64,000 nt of DNA. Source: Budorcas taxicolor. Its lineage: Eukaryota; Chordata; Mammalia; Artiodactyla; Bovidae. Within the stretch, counting starts at the first letter, position 1. Each line of letters opens with the position of its first letter. The notes under the pieces are model-generated. The model had not been told where the DNA came from and ran no database searches. It worked only from the letters and a program-made list of their open reading frames with translations. The translations under genes and the position numbers were made by a program. This document shows, piece by piece, positions 33,784-42,400 of this stretch. Location of the stretch: the NCBI RefSeq assembly GCF_023091745.1, contig NC_068911.1, positions 161,682,004 to 161,746,003 of the forward strand. Direction: 5' to 3'.

Positions 33784-33965
33784 TGGGGTTGAAGTTAAAA
33801 TACCACCCAACTGCCCACTCTACTGCACTGTGCAGTAAAGTACACGAAAGCACAAGCACGCGTGGAGGATGCACGCACATGACAATGTCCTCCAGACACG
33901 CGAGCTAACAGCATGATCGGACATGAGAACGCACATTCGCATCTTTGAAAGTGTCAAACTTTATA

Positions 33966-34094
33966 GTGTATATATAGTGCACTGACTCTATTTTGTAGAT
34001 TATAAAGATGCTTAATGAAAGAGGTGGGTGGGTTCGTATAAGAGTAAAGCCATCTGGGGAAGATCAGCAGTGACTTTTTTTCCTCTTATACACA
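33966..34094. other. AT-rich flank of Tigger
   Basis: TATAGTGTATATATAGTGC and following bases; no feature assigned. Confidence 0.3.
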
Positions 34095-34300
34095 CCTTTA
34101 TTTTGAAATGCTTCTTGAGCAACTACTATATGCCAAGTCCTGAGGATACAACATGGAGGCAATGATGGAGGTAATACCCTGGCCCCAAGGATTTCTCCCG
34201 AGTAAGCAGAGTACAGGTATGGAAGAGAAAAAGGCAACAGAGTATTAGTGAGGAAATAAAAATGTGGACAGAGTACATCCTTCTAGGAGAAAGGATAAGA
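34095..34300 (+). repeat. old interspersed repeat, family not assigned
   Basis: CTTGAGCAACTACTATATGCCAAGTCCTGAGGATACAAC and CCCTGGCCCCAAGGATTTC fit the same old 'tactatgtgccagg' theme found elsewhere in the window. Confidence 0.4.
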
Positions 34301-34613
34301 CATTCTCCTTCTCAACGTTCCATCATTAGAGGAAGAAACCTGGTATCATGGAGCCTAAATACAATAGTGTCAGGAGTTCAATACACAGGAATTTGACCAC
34401 AGTTTTTAAAATCACAAAGCTCTTAACTCCAACTGTGTTTTATTATCACAGACTACAAAATAATTTTTTATAAAGGGCAACAAAAACACTGGAGCTCTGT
34501 GCTTCTGCCCTCCTGAGTAATTATCAAAAGACAGTTCACTATTCCCCGTGAAAACTGCCTGAGACTGCATTCTTGTCATTGCAGGAACTTATCTTTGTCC
34601 AGATTCTCTTCTG

Positions 34614-34747
34614 TTGACTCTCCAGGCAAGAATACTGGAGTGAGGATCCATTCCCTTCTCCAGGGGATCTTCCCAACCCAGGGATCAAACCCGGGTTTCC
34701 TGCACTGTGGGCAGATTCTTTACCAGCTGAGCCACCAGGGAAGCCTA
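34614..34747 (-). mobile_element. Bov-tA SINE, minus strand, 3'-truncated
   Basis: TTGACTCTCCAGGCAAGAATAC to the reversed head GCAGATTCTTTACCAGCTGAGCCACCAGGGAAGCC, which is close to consensus. The 3' half of the SINE is missing. Confidence 0.9.
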
Positions 34748-35150
34748 TTTATAAGCCATATGGTAGATTATAAAGTTAGAACCACCCAAATGAATTATTT
34801 TGCCTTTAGGATCAAAGAATTGTTGGCAATAGCGACTCCAATGAGTTTCTCAGGAGACTCTTAACCTTTCCTCTTGAAAGCTCATTTGACATTTTAATTC
34901 TAACTTCAAGTTGGCATACAGAAGATGGATAGGAAAAAGAGCCTTGGTTTTCATACTTGAGGGACTGAGCACTCACATTTCATACCGTAAGACATTCAAA
35001 AGTAAACAAAGGCATGAAGGACAAAGAGAGAAGAGATTTCATAGTTCTTCATTCTGTTTTATCCCATCAGTAGCCATAACTGCTCATCAATGTCTCTTTC
35101 CCTGGTTATTTGCCTGCAGCCATTACTAGGCTGATACCAGTAACATGTTA
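34748..35150. other. unique sequence, no gene seen
   Basis: No repeat or exon recognised; the frames at 34595-34864 and 34911-35129 are partly SINE or chance. Confidence 0.45.
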
Positions 35151-35163
35151 GGGACTTCCACTG
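35151..35163 (+). mobile_element. CHR SINE, 5' fragment split by BovB
   Basis: GGGACTTCCACTG is the first part of the CHR consensus 'gggacttccctggtggtcc'; it resumes at 35366 as GTGGTCCAGTGGCTAAGAC. Confidence 0.7.
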
Positions 35164-35165
35164 TG

Positions 35166-35365
35166 ATCCTGATGCTGGGAAAGATTGAAGGCAGGAGGAG
35201 AAGGGGACAACAGAGGATAGGATGATTGGAGGGCATCACCGACTCGATGGACATGAGTTTGAGCAAGCTCCAGGAGTTGGTGATGGACAGGGAAGTCTGG
35301 GGTGCTGCAGCCCATGGGGTTGCAAAGAGTTGGACACAACTGAGCAACCGAACTGAACTGAACTG
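35166..35365 (+). mobile_element. BovB 3' end, inserted in a CHR SINE
   Basis: From CCTGATGCTGGGAAAGATTG to the tail GAACTGAACTGAACTG. Only the final 200 bases. Shared ACTG at both junctions is the only visible target duplication. Confidence 0.9.
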
Positions 35366-35475
35366 GTGGTCCAGTGGCTAAGACTCTGTACTCCTGCTAC
35401 AGGGGCCTGGGTTCAGTCCCTGGTCAGGCAACTAGATCCTACATGTCAGTAAAGCTCTGTAAAGCATCTATTTAA
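35366..35475 (+). mobile_element. CHR SINE, remainder
   Basis: GTGGTCCAGTGGCTAAGACTC, GGCCTGGGTTCAGTCCCTGG, CAACTAGATCCTACATG. CHR is a tRNA-derived SINE of whales, hippos and ruminants, so this insertion predates Bov-tA. Confidence 0.8.
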
Positions 35476-36427
35476 AGATGACTGAAAGCACTTGCTTCTT
35501 GATACACTTTGAGAGGCACTGAATAAAATATATTTTTGTATCTCCTGTTCCTCAAAATTCCACCTAGTCCTCAATCACTTAAACCCTATGGGTTAATCTC
35601 TATTAAGATTTTAGTTGTAGCAACCTTGGAGAAAGGACTGAGCTGCTTTAGAAAGAAAAGGTAATAATCAAGCCATTGGAACAGCCTTGATCCCTAGACT
35701 CTGGCATTTCCCTTGAGCGAGCAATTCTTATTGTCACCCTAATTAAGTCAAAACATAAAGGCATTCCCAATGCTTTACACGAGGGAACTCTTCCAGCAGA
35801 TTGTATTTTATGAAATCTGTAAAATGCTAGGGGGCATATTAATTAATAGCTGCAATGTTAAACATTCATGGAATACATAATTAATTTCCAAATATCATAG
35901 CACTTTATAGTCGAAATACTAGAGAGCCGATTCACAGTCACTTGCCTAGAAAAGGAGCTTTTGTTTCTAAAGAAAAGCAATAAAGATTTGTGCAGTAGTG
36001 ATTTCTGTTTTGCCAGCTGGAAAATATCTATTATCAGCAACTAAAAGGTTCATTTCTGTGTGGACTGCAGTAAAGCACTCCATGGTGGATAAGCAGGGGA
36101 AGAGGGTGGAAAGAAGGAAAATAAAGGAGAGCTGGAGGCTAAAATCGAGATTTGATTGTGGTTCTCTAGGTAAGTAAAAGATGCATTTGGTTGAAATAGC
36201 TTTGGACCCCAAATAAGCCACATACATAGGCAATTCCTCCTGCTCTTTCCTGGTCAAAGGTTGTTATTTAATTCATCCCAGTTAAATCTGATCTAAACTT
36301 TAATTACCATGCAAAGCTCAAACTCGATCAAGACTCTTCAGTTCAATTCACTCTAAAATAAAAACAATGACCACAAACAATTTTCTCATGTGGTTCCCAA
36401 TTAGAACACCTAAATATCAGCCTCCTA
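35476..36427. other. unique sequence, no gene seen
   Basis: No transposon or exon recognised. The 96-codon frame at 35967-36257 (minus) has no family features. Confidence 0.5.
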
Positions 36428-36533
36428 GTCATGTATTTCTTTTTGTTATTTTAAATCTAGTCAAATTAATCAACTTAGAAATTAAAGAACAGGGTCTATA
36501 AGAAACATTCAAGTAAGACAAACCAGGAATCAA
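36428..36533. repeat. left copy of a ~105-bp direct repeat flanking an old BovB
   Basis: From GTCATGTATTTCTTTTTG through CAACTTAGAAATTAAAGAAC and AAACATTCAAG. It aligns along its whole length with 38614-38717 with scattered substitutions and a 3-base gap. Most easily read as a very long target-site duplication. Confidence 0.88.
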
Positions 36534-36544
36534 TGAACCGTGTA

Positions 36545-38613
36545 TAAAACTAAAAAACAGCAGAAGGGGAAAAACTAGAGATCTCTTCAGGAAAATTGGA
36601 AATATCAAGGGAGCATTTTGCCCAAAGATGGGCACGATTAAGGACAGAAATGGTAGAGACCTAGTAGATGCTGGAGAGATCAAGAAGAGATAGAAAGAAT
36701 ACATGGAAGAACTGTACAAAAAAGATCTCAATCAACCAGATTACTACAATGGTGCGGTCAGTCACTCAGAGCCAGACATTCTGGAAAGCAAGGTCAAGTG
36801 GGCCTTAGGAAGCACTGCTGTTAATAAAGCTAGTGGATACAATGGAATTCCAGTAGAACTATTCAAAACCCCAAAGGATGATGCCATCAAGGTGTTGCAT
36901 TCAATATGTCAGCAAATCTGGAAGACCCAGCAGTTGGCCACAGGACTGGAAAAGGTCAGTCCTCATCCCAGTTACCAAGAAGGATAGTACTAAAGAATGT
37001 GCTAACCATCAGACAGTTGCAATCATCTCCCATGCTAGTAAGGTCATGCTTAAAATCTTGCATGCTAAGTTCTAGCATTATGTGAACTAGGAACTTCCAG
37101 ATGAGATCTAACCAGTCCATTCTGAAGGAAATCAGCCCTGGGATTTCTTTGGAAGGAATGATGCTAAGGCTGAAACTCCAGTACTTTGGCCACCTCATGC
37201 AAAGAGTTGACTCATTGGAAAAGACTTTGATGCTGGGAGGGATTGGGGGCAGGAGGAGAAGGGGACGACAGAGGATGGGATGGCTGGATGGCATCACTGA
37301 CTCGATGGACATGAATCTGGGTGAACTCTGGGAGTTGGTGATGGACAGGGAGGCCTGGCATGCTGTGATTCATGGGGTCGCAAAGAGTCGGACATGACTG
37401 AGTGACTGAACTGAACTGAAGCTGGGTTTAGAAATGGAAGAGGAACCAGAGATCAAATTGCCAAGATTTGCTGGATCACAGAGAAAGCTAGGGGATTCCA
37501 GAAAAACATCTACCTCTGTTTTATCATCCATGCCAAAGCCTTTGACTGCTTGGATCACAATGAACTGAGGAACACTCTTAAAGGGATAGGAATACCGGAC
37601 CCTCTTAACCTGTCTCCTGAGAAACCTGTATGCGGGTCAGGAAGCAACAGTTAGAACCCAGTATGGAACAACTGCTTGGTTCAAGATTGAGAAAGGAGTA
37701 TGAGAGGGCTGTCTGCTGTCACCCTGTTTGTTTAACCTATAATCTGAGCACATCATGGAAAATGCCAGATTGGATGAGTTACAAGCCGGAATCAAGACAG
37801 GTGGGAGAAACATCAACAATCTCAGATATGTGGATGATACCACTCTAATGGCAGAAAGTGAAGAGGAACTAAAGAGCCCCTTGATGAGGGTGAAGAAAGA
37901 AAGTGAAAGAGCCAGCTTAGAACTAAATATTAAAAAAAAAAAAAAAAAACAAAAAAACTAAGATCATGGCATCCACCCCATTACCATGGAAAATAGAGGG
38001 GGAAAAGGTGACAGTAGCAACAGATTTCCTGTTCTTGGGCTCTAAAATCACTCAGGATGGTGACTGCAGCCATGAAATCAGAAAATGACTGCTTCTTGGC
38101 AGGAAAGCTATGACAAACCTAGTGTGTTGAAAAGTAGAGACATTATATGGTGACAAAGGTCTGTATAGTCAAGGCTATGGTCTTCCTCGTGGTCACATAC
38201 GGTTTTGAGAGCCATAAAGAAGGCAGAGTGCTGAAGAACTGATGCCTTCAATCTGTGGTGCTGGAGAAGACTCCTGAGAGTTCCTTGGACAGCAAGGAGA
38301 TCAAACCACTCAACCTTCAGGGAAATCAACCCCAAATACTAATTGAAAAAACTGATGCTGAAAGTGAAGCTCTAGTATTTTGGTCATCTGATGGAAACAA
38401 CTGACTCATTGGAAAAGCCCCTAATGCTGGAACAGACTGAAGACAGAAGGAAAAGAGGGCGTCAGAGGATGAGATGGCTGGATGGCATCACCGATGCAAT
38501 GGACATGAACTTGGGCAAACTCCAGGAGATGGTAAGGGACAGGGAGGGCTGGTGTGCTGCAGTCCATGAGATCGCAAAGAGTTGTACATGACTGGGTGAC
38601 TGAACAACAACAG
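36545..38613 (+). mobile_element. old, diverged BovB LINE
   Basis: Reverse transcriptase region and 3' end of an old BovB. Visible pieces: YKKDLNQPDYYNG and VKWALGSTAVNKASG (36703-36987), RYVDDTTLMAESEEEL (37755-37961; motif C is YVDD rather than YADD), CDSWKI-like C-terminal remnants, then a tail ending GACTGAACAACAACAG rather than the ACTGA repeat. Many stops and frameshifts. An A-rich tract at 37931-37957 interrupts the coding region. A younger BovB at about 37104-37421 splits it. Confidence 0.9.
37104..37421 (+). mobile_element. young BovB 3' end nested in the old BovB
   Basis: From GATCTAACCAGTCCATTCTG to GACTGAACTGAACTGAAG, much closer to consensus than the surrounding copy. The host BovB breaks at CTTCCAGATGA and resumes at GCTGGGTTTAGAAATGG. 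Confidence 0.92.
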
Positions 38614-38717
38614 GTCATGTATTTGTCCTTGCTATTTTATATCTAATTAAATTAGTCAACTTAGAAATTAAAGAAAAGGGTCAATAAAAAACATTCAAGA
38701 CAAGCCAGCAATCTGTA
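38614..38717. repeat. right copy of the ~105-bp direct repeat
   Basis: GTCATGTATTTGTCCTTGC, CAACTTAGAAATTAAAGAAA, AAACATTCAAGACAAGCCAG. It begins immediately after the BovB tail. Confidence 0.88.
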
Positions 38718-38734
38718 GAATAGTTAAATTCATT

Positions 38735-38952
38735 TTTGTTGCTGTTGTTTAGTTGCTAAGTCATGTCTGACTCTTTTGCAACCCCATGGACTGTAGCTCA
38801 CCAGGCTCCTCTGTTCATAGGACTTCCCAGGTAAGAACTTTGGAGTTAACTGTCATTTCCTTCTCCCAGTGATCTTTCCAACCCAGGGGTTGAACCCATG
38901 TCACCTGCATTGGCAGGTGGATTCTTTACCACTGAGCCACCGGGAAGCCCAA
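38735..38952 (-). mobile_element. Bov-tA SINE, minus strand
   Basis: TTGTTTAGTTGCTAAGTCATG to the reversed head GGATTCTTTACCACTGAGCCACCGGGAAGCCC. Diverged; CATAGGACTTCCCAGGTAAG shows several changes. Confidence 0.92.
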
Positions 38953-40001
38953 CTCTTACTGAATCCTTGAACACGATGAAGGCATTGAGTCGGGCACTCC
39001 TGAGAATTAGGTCCTAGCACTTTCTACCCTCTTATGATACCTGGAAGAAAGGTGGAGATCATGGCCCAGCTTCTTCAACTGTGTCTCTTGCCTCCACTTC
39101 CTGGGAGGCAGGTGATTGTCAAGAGGCAGTTACATTGTCAGTGGCTTCCAGCTTCCTGATCTTAGATCAGTGTTCTTGAACTCAACAGTGCCAGGGGCCT
39201 CCTGAATCCCACTCCTTCAACCCTTCCAGTACTTCATCCCCTGTATTAGATCATTTTCCACTTTTGTTTTCTGCAGTTAATCCTTCTGAGTGGCCCAGTG
39301 CTACATGTTGGTAAACCAGGGCTGAAGTGGGAGAAAAATCAGTTGATGGGTTGTCATCACTGATTCTGATTCATGCATGCATGCATGATCCACCCGTACA
39401 AGAATTTATCAAGTATGTACTACATGCCAGACAGTATGTAACTGCTAAATAGCTTTGACTTTTCAAGGAATTAGGGTAGTGATGGGAGTAAAAGAGAGAG
39501 CTGATAACGTCCATTAATGTCAAACCCTCTTGTAAAGGTCCCTTTACAATGTCCCAGGTTTGAAAGCTCTGATAACTGGTTAGTATGCCTTCATCTCTGT
39601 ATCATTTACCCATTCTCTCTATTATCTGCTACAGTTCCTCCTGTAAAACACTTTACACAGATGAAAGCCCTGTGTAGGACTTTCCAGAATTATTTCTCTT
39701 CTACATTGAGTATCTGTAAATAATTATTTTTACTAGACATCTTACAATACAAGAAGACATACTCCCAGTTAGACACAATTAATATGACATGACTTGTTAG
39801 GAATAAAGTCATACCCTTTCATTCTAGAATATAAGAATTAAATTATTTTTTTTTAAGCGTGTACTTAAATCCATGCAAATGTTAACTGGCAAAAAGGGCA
39901 TTCAATTGCCTTTAAAAAGAGCCAGGTGTTTAGACTGCCACAACCAAGTGTAAAAGAATCTACTATAAGTAAGAATCACAAAAATACCCTGTGGTTAAAA
40001 T
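38953..40001. other. unique sequence, no gene seen
   Basis: Short GCAT-type repeat at 39376-39387 (ATGCATGCATGC). CAAGTATGTACTACATGCCAGACAG at 39410 may be an old MIR-like scrap. The 68-codon frame at 39517-39723 has no family feature. Confidence 0.45.
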
Positions 40002-40169
40002 AGGACCTTCCTGGTGATAACAGTGGATAAGAATCCATCTGCCAGTGAAGTTGACATGGGTTCTATCCCTGGTCCAGGGAGATTCCATATGCCATGGGCA
40101 GTTAAAGCCCGAGAGCCACAGCTAATGAACTCCTTTGCCACAGCTACTGGGCCCATGTGGTGCAACTAC
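40002..40169 (+). mobile_element. CHR SINE, left part (split by LTR)
   Basis: GGACCTTCCTGGTGATAACAG, GGTTCTATCCCTGGTCCAGG, ATTCCATATGCCATGGGC, GAGAGCCACAGCTAATGAAC, TGCAACTAC. It continues after the LTR at 41011. Confidence 0.82.
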
Positions 40170-40338
40170 TGAAGCTAAGAGAGTCAGTTCCCAGGCAGGT
40201 TGGTCAGAAGTCTGGGGTCTCCAAGGAGAAAGGGGTCTGCGGCTCTTGAGGAGACGGGGGTCTAGCATTCTCAAGGAGGAGGAAAGGGCAAACGTTTTTT
40301 TCCTACATTCCTTATTAAGGATTATATAACAACACTGT

Positions 40339-40588
40339 TGGAGAAGGCAATGGCACCCCACTCCAGTACTCCTGCCTGGAAAATCCCATGGGTGGAGGAG
40401 CCTGGAAGGCTGCAGTCCATGGAGTCACTAAGGGTCGGGCATGACTGAGCGACTTCACTTTCACTTTTCACTTTCATGCATTGGAGAAGGAAATGGCAAC
40501 CCACTCCAGTGTTCTTGCCTGGAGAGTCCCAGGGACGGGGGAGCCTGGTGTGCTGCCGTCACTGAAGTGACTTGGCAGCAGCAGCAGC
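40339..40588 (+). mobile_element. BOV-A2 SINE inside the LTR
   Basis: Dimer with a deletion of about 26 bases in the second monomer, where GTGTGCTGCCGTC joins ACTGAAGTGACTTGG directly. Perfect 11-bp target duplication AACAACACTGT at 40328-40338 and 40589-40599. The insertion lies upstream of the TATA-like site. Confidence 0.95.
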
Positions 40589-40811
40589 AACAACACTGTA
40601 TCCTGCTTGAGGACAGTTTCTCTTTCTTGAAAACCTTCTAGCTAATCCTGTTATCTTAAAATGTATATTATGGGAGTGGGTCTGGTAAGATCTTTCTAAT
40701 GTTAGTTCTAATCCTGTTACTTAAAATGTAAATTGTGGGAGTGGGTCTGGTAAAATTTTTACAACCTTGAGACATTCTTGTTTGATTTATTGTAATAACC
40801 AATTAAAAAAG

Positions 40812-40818
40812 TATATAA
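40812..40818 (+). promoter_or_regulatory. LTR TATA-like box
   Basis: TATATAA 89 bases before the poly(A) signal of the LTR, a normal spacing for U3/R of a compact retroviral LTR. Activity cannot be judged from sequence. Confidence 0.6.
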
Positions 40819-40906
40819 CTCCCTTGCTTAGGCTAGTAAGAGGGGCACTCTCCAATCTCCTTCTGATGTCTATGTCAGAAGCTTTCTCTGTCCGTTTTTA
40901 TACTTT

Positions 40907-40912
40907 AATAAA
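40907..40912 (+). terminator. LTR poly(A) signal AATAAA
   Basis: AATAAA within the R region of the solo LTR. Could in principle end host transcripts that run through on the plus strand. Confidence 0.65.
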
Positions 40913-41010
40913 ACTCTGCCACACAAAGCTCTTGAGCGATCAAGCCTGGTCCCTAGTCCCGAAGTTAAATCTTCTTCAGAGATCATGAATCCAACATCCT
41001 TCACCATAAG

Positions 41011-41195
41011 CTATCAAAGCCTTGTGCCTAAAGCCTGTGCTCCACAACAAGAGATGCCTCTACAATGAAAAGTCCGCACATCGCAGTGAAGAGTAGCCCC
41101 AGCTCACAGCAACTAGAGAAAGCCTGCTCACAGCAACAAAGATCCAGAGCAACCAAAAACAAATAAATAAAATAAATTATTTAAAAAAATAAAGG
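41011..41195 (+). mobile_element. CHR SINE, right part
   Basis: CTATCAAAGCCTTGTGCCTA, CTCCACAACAAGAGATGCC, GCAGTGAAGAGTAGCCCC, GCAACTAGAGAAAGCCTGC, then an AAATAAATAAAATAAATT tail. It continues the SINE begun at 40002. Confidence 0.85.
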
Positions 41196-41720
41196 CAAAA
41201 AAAAGGAAAGACATATTCATGAAGTTGGTTTAGTTTAAAAAAAAAGTTGAGTTACATTTTCAAGAAACACCAACCAACTCTCTTAATTTATCAGATAGTT
41301 ATATTAACCAGACAACCTATACATCAGCCTGATATTCACAGTGAGTAACAATGGTAACCTTTTGGCTGGAATCCTTTTGCATTTTTATTGGCACATGTCA
41401 GTAGCAAGGACTTGCTTTGTCCTTCATGAACCTGGTACAAATACAAAAGATGCATAATGTTCACTTCATGTGCAGCTAACTTATATCTAACCTTTAAAGC
41501 CCCAGGCGTATCCAACCTGCTTAAAGTTAATCCGTTACCCCAGCGTATACTGATTTCTTGTCATTTACAAATATCTGCTGCTTGACAGACAGATTGATTA
41601 GACAAGTTTATCAGTAAGTTGCTTCCTACTGATTTCAAGGATGGGTTTACAATTCTCAACCTCATGTCTTAATATTTAGGTATTTATTTAGTGCTTAGTT
41701 ATCAAAGGGTTTCTGCTGCA
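41196..41720. other. unique sequence, no gene seen
   Basis: No recognised repeat or exon. Confidence 0.5.
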
Positions 41721-41730
41721 AGCTGATGGT

Positions 41731-41921
41731 TCAGTTCAGTTCAGTTCACTCGCTCAGTTGTGTCTGACTCTTTGCGACCCCATGAATTCGCAGCACGCCG
41801 GGCCTCCCTGTCCATCACCAGTTCCTGGAGTTCACCCAAACTCCTGTCCATCAAGTCAGTGATGCCATCCAGCCATCTCATCTTCTGTCGTCCCCTTCTC
41901 CTCCTGCCCCCAACCCCTCCC
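41731..41921 (-). mobile_element. BovB 3' end, minus strand
   Basis: From the tail (TCAGTTCAGTTCAGTTCACT) to CTGCCCCCAACCCCTCCC. Perfect 10-bp target duplication AGCTGATGGT at 41721-41730 and 41922-41931. A short, recent insertion. Confidence 0.95.
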
Positions 41922-41971
41922 AGCTGATGGTACAAGGATGGAATAACAGAACCATGACTTAAGAGATGCAT

Positions 41972-42184
41972 GAGTGAGTGAAAGTTCCACGGTTGTGTCC
42001 AACTCTTTGCAACACCATGGACTGTAGCCTGCCAGGCTCCTCTATCCATGGAATTCTCAAGGCAAGAATACTGAAGTGGGTAGCCATCCCCTTCTCCAGG
42101 GGGTTTTCCCGACCCAGGGATCAAACCTGGGTCTCCTGCACTGCAGGCAGTCGCTTAACAATCTGAGCCGCCAGGGAAACCTGG
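41972..42184 (-). mobile_element. Bov-tA SINE, minus strand
   Basis: AGTGAAAGTTCCACGGTTGTG to the reversed head CAATCTGAGCCGCCAGGGAAACC. Probable target duplication around AGAGATG (41961 and 42184 regions). Confidence 0.92.
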
Positions 42185-42194
42185 AGAGATGTGC

Positions 42195-42400
42195 AGTGAC
42201 CATCTATTTTGAATCAGGTGCTGTGCTGTCCACATTTCATTACATATATGGTTTGATAAAATCCTCACCACACTGATGCTGTGATGATAACAGCATCCTA
42301 CTGATAAAGGCGATAATGACTGAGTGATTAAGTCACATGTGAAAGACACACAGCTAGTGAGTCCCAGAGCTATGAGTCCCTCCCATTTCCTACATCAAAG
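42195..42400 (+). repeat. MIR SINE remnant
   Basis: GAATCAGGTGCTGTGCTGTCC, TTTGATAAAATCCTCACCACAC, TACTGATAAAGGCGATAATGACTGAG, AGACACACAGCTAGTGAGTC, CCAGAGCTATGAGTCCC. Confidence 0.75.

Larger units (their letters stand above)
32727..33965 (-). mobile_element. Tigger-type (TcMar) DNA transposon, internally deleted
   Basis: The left end CAGTAAGTTCCCACATAC, preceded by TA at 32725-32726, matches a Tigger terminal inverted repeat. The right part (about 33900-33960, ACGCACATTCGCATCTTTGA) matches the Tigger 5' untranslated region; the outer right terminal repeat is too diverged to place. The minus strand encodes the start and the C-terminal part of the transposase but not the DNA-binding and DDE catalytic centre, so the element has lost the middle of its gene. 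A Bov-tA sits at 32856-33041, and about 90 bases at 33042-33132 do not fit Tigger. Confidence 0.8.
40170..41008 (+). mobile_element. solo LTR of a ruminant endogenous retrovirus
   Basis: Starts TGAAGCTAAG and ends near TTCACCATA. It holds a U3 with a direct repeat of about 50 bases (40642-40691 and 40708-40756), a TATA-like TATATAA at 40812-40818, and an AATAAA poly(A) signal at 40907-40912, followed by GCTCTTGAGCGATCAAGCCTG, a typical R/U5. No gag, pol or env sequence adjoins it, so it is a solo LTR. Flanks AACTAC (40164-40169) and AGCTAT (41009-41014) may be a decayed 6-bp target duplication. A BOV-A2 splits it at 40339-40588. I cannot name the subfamily with certainty. Confidence 0.8.
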
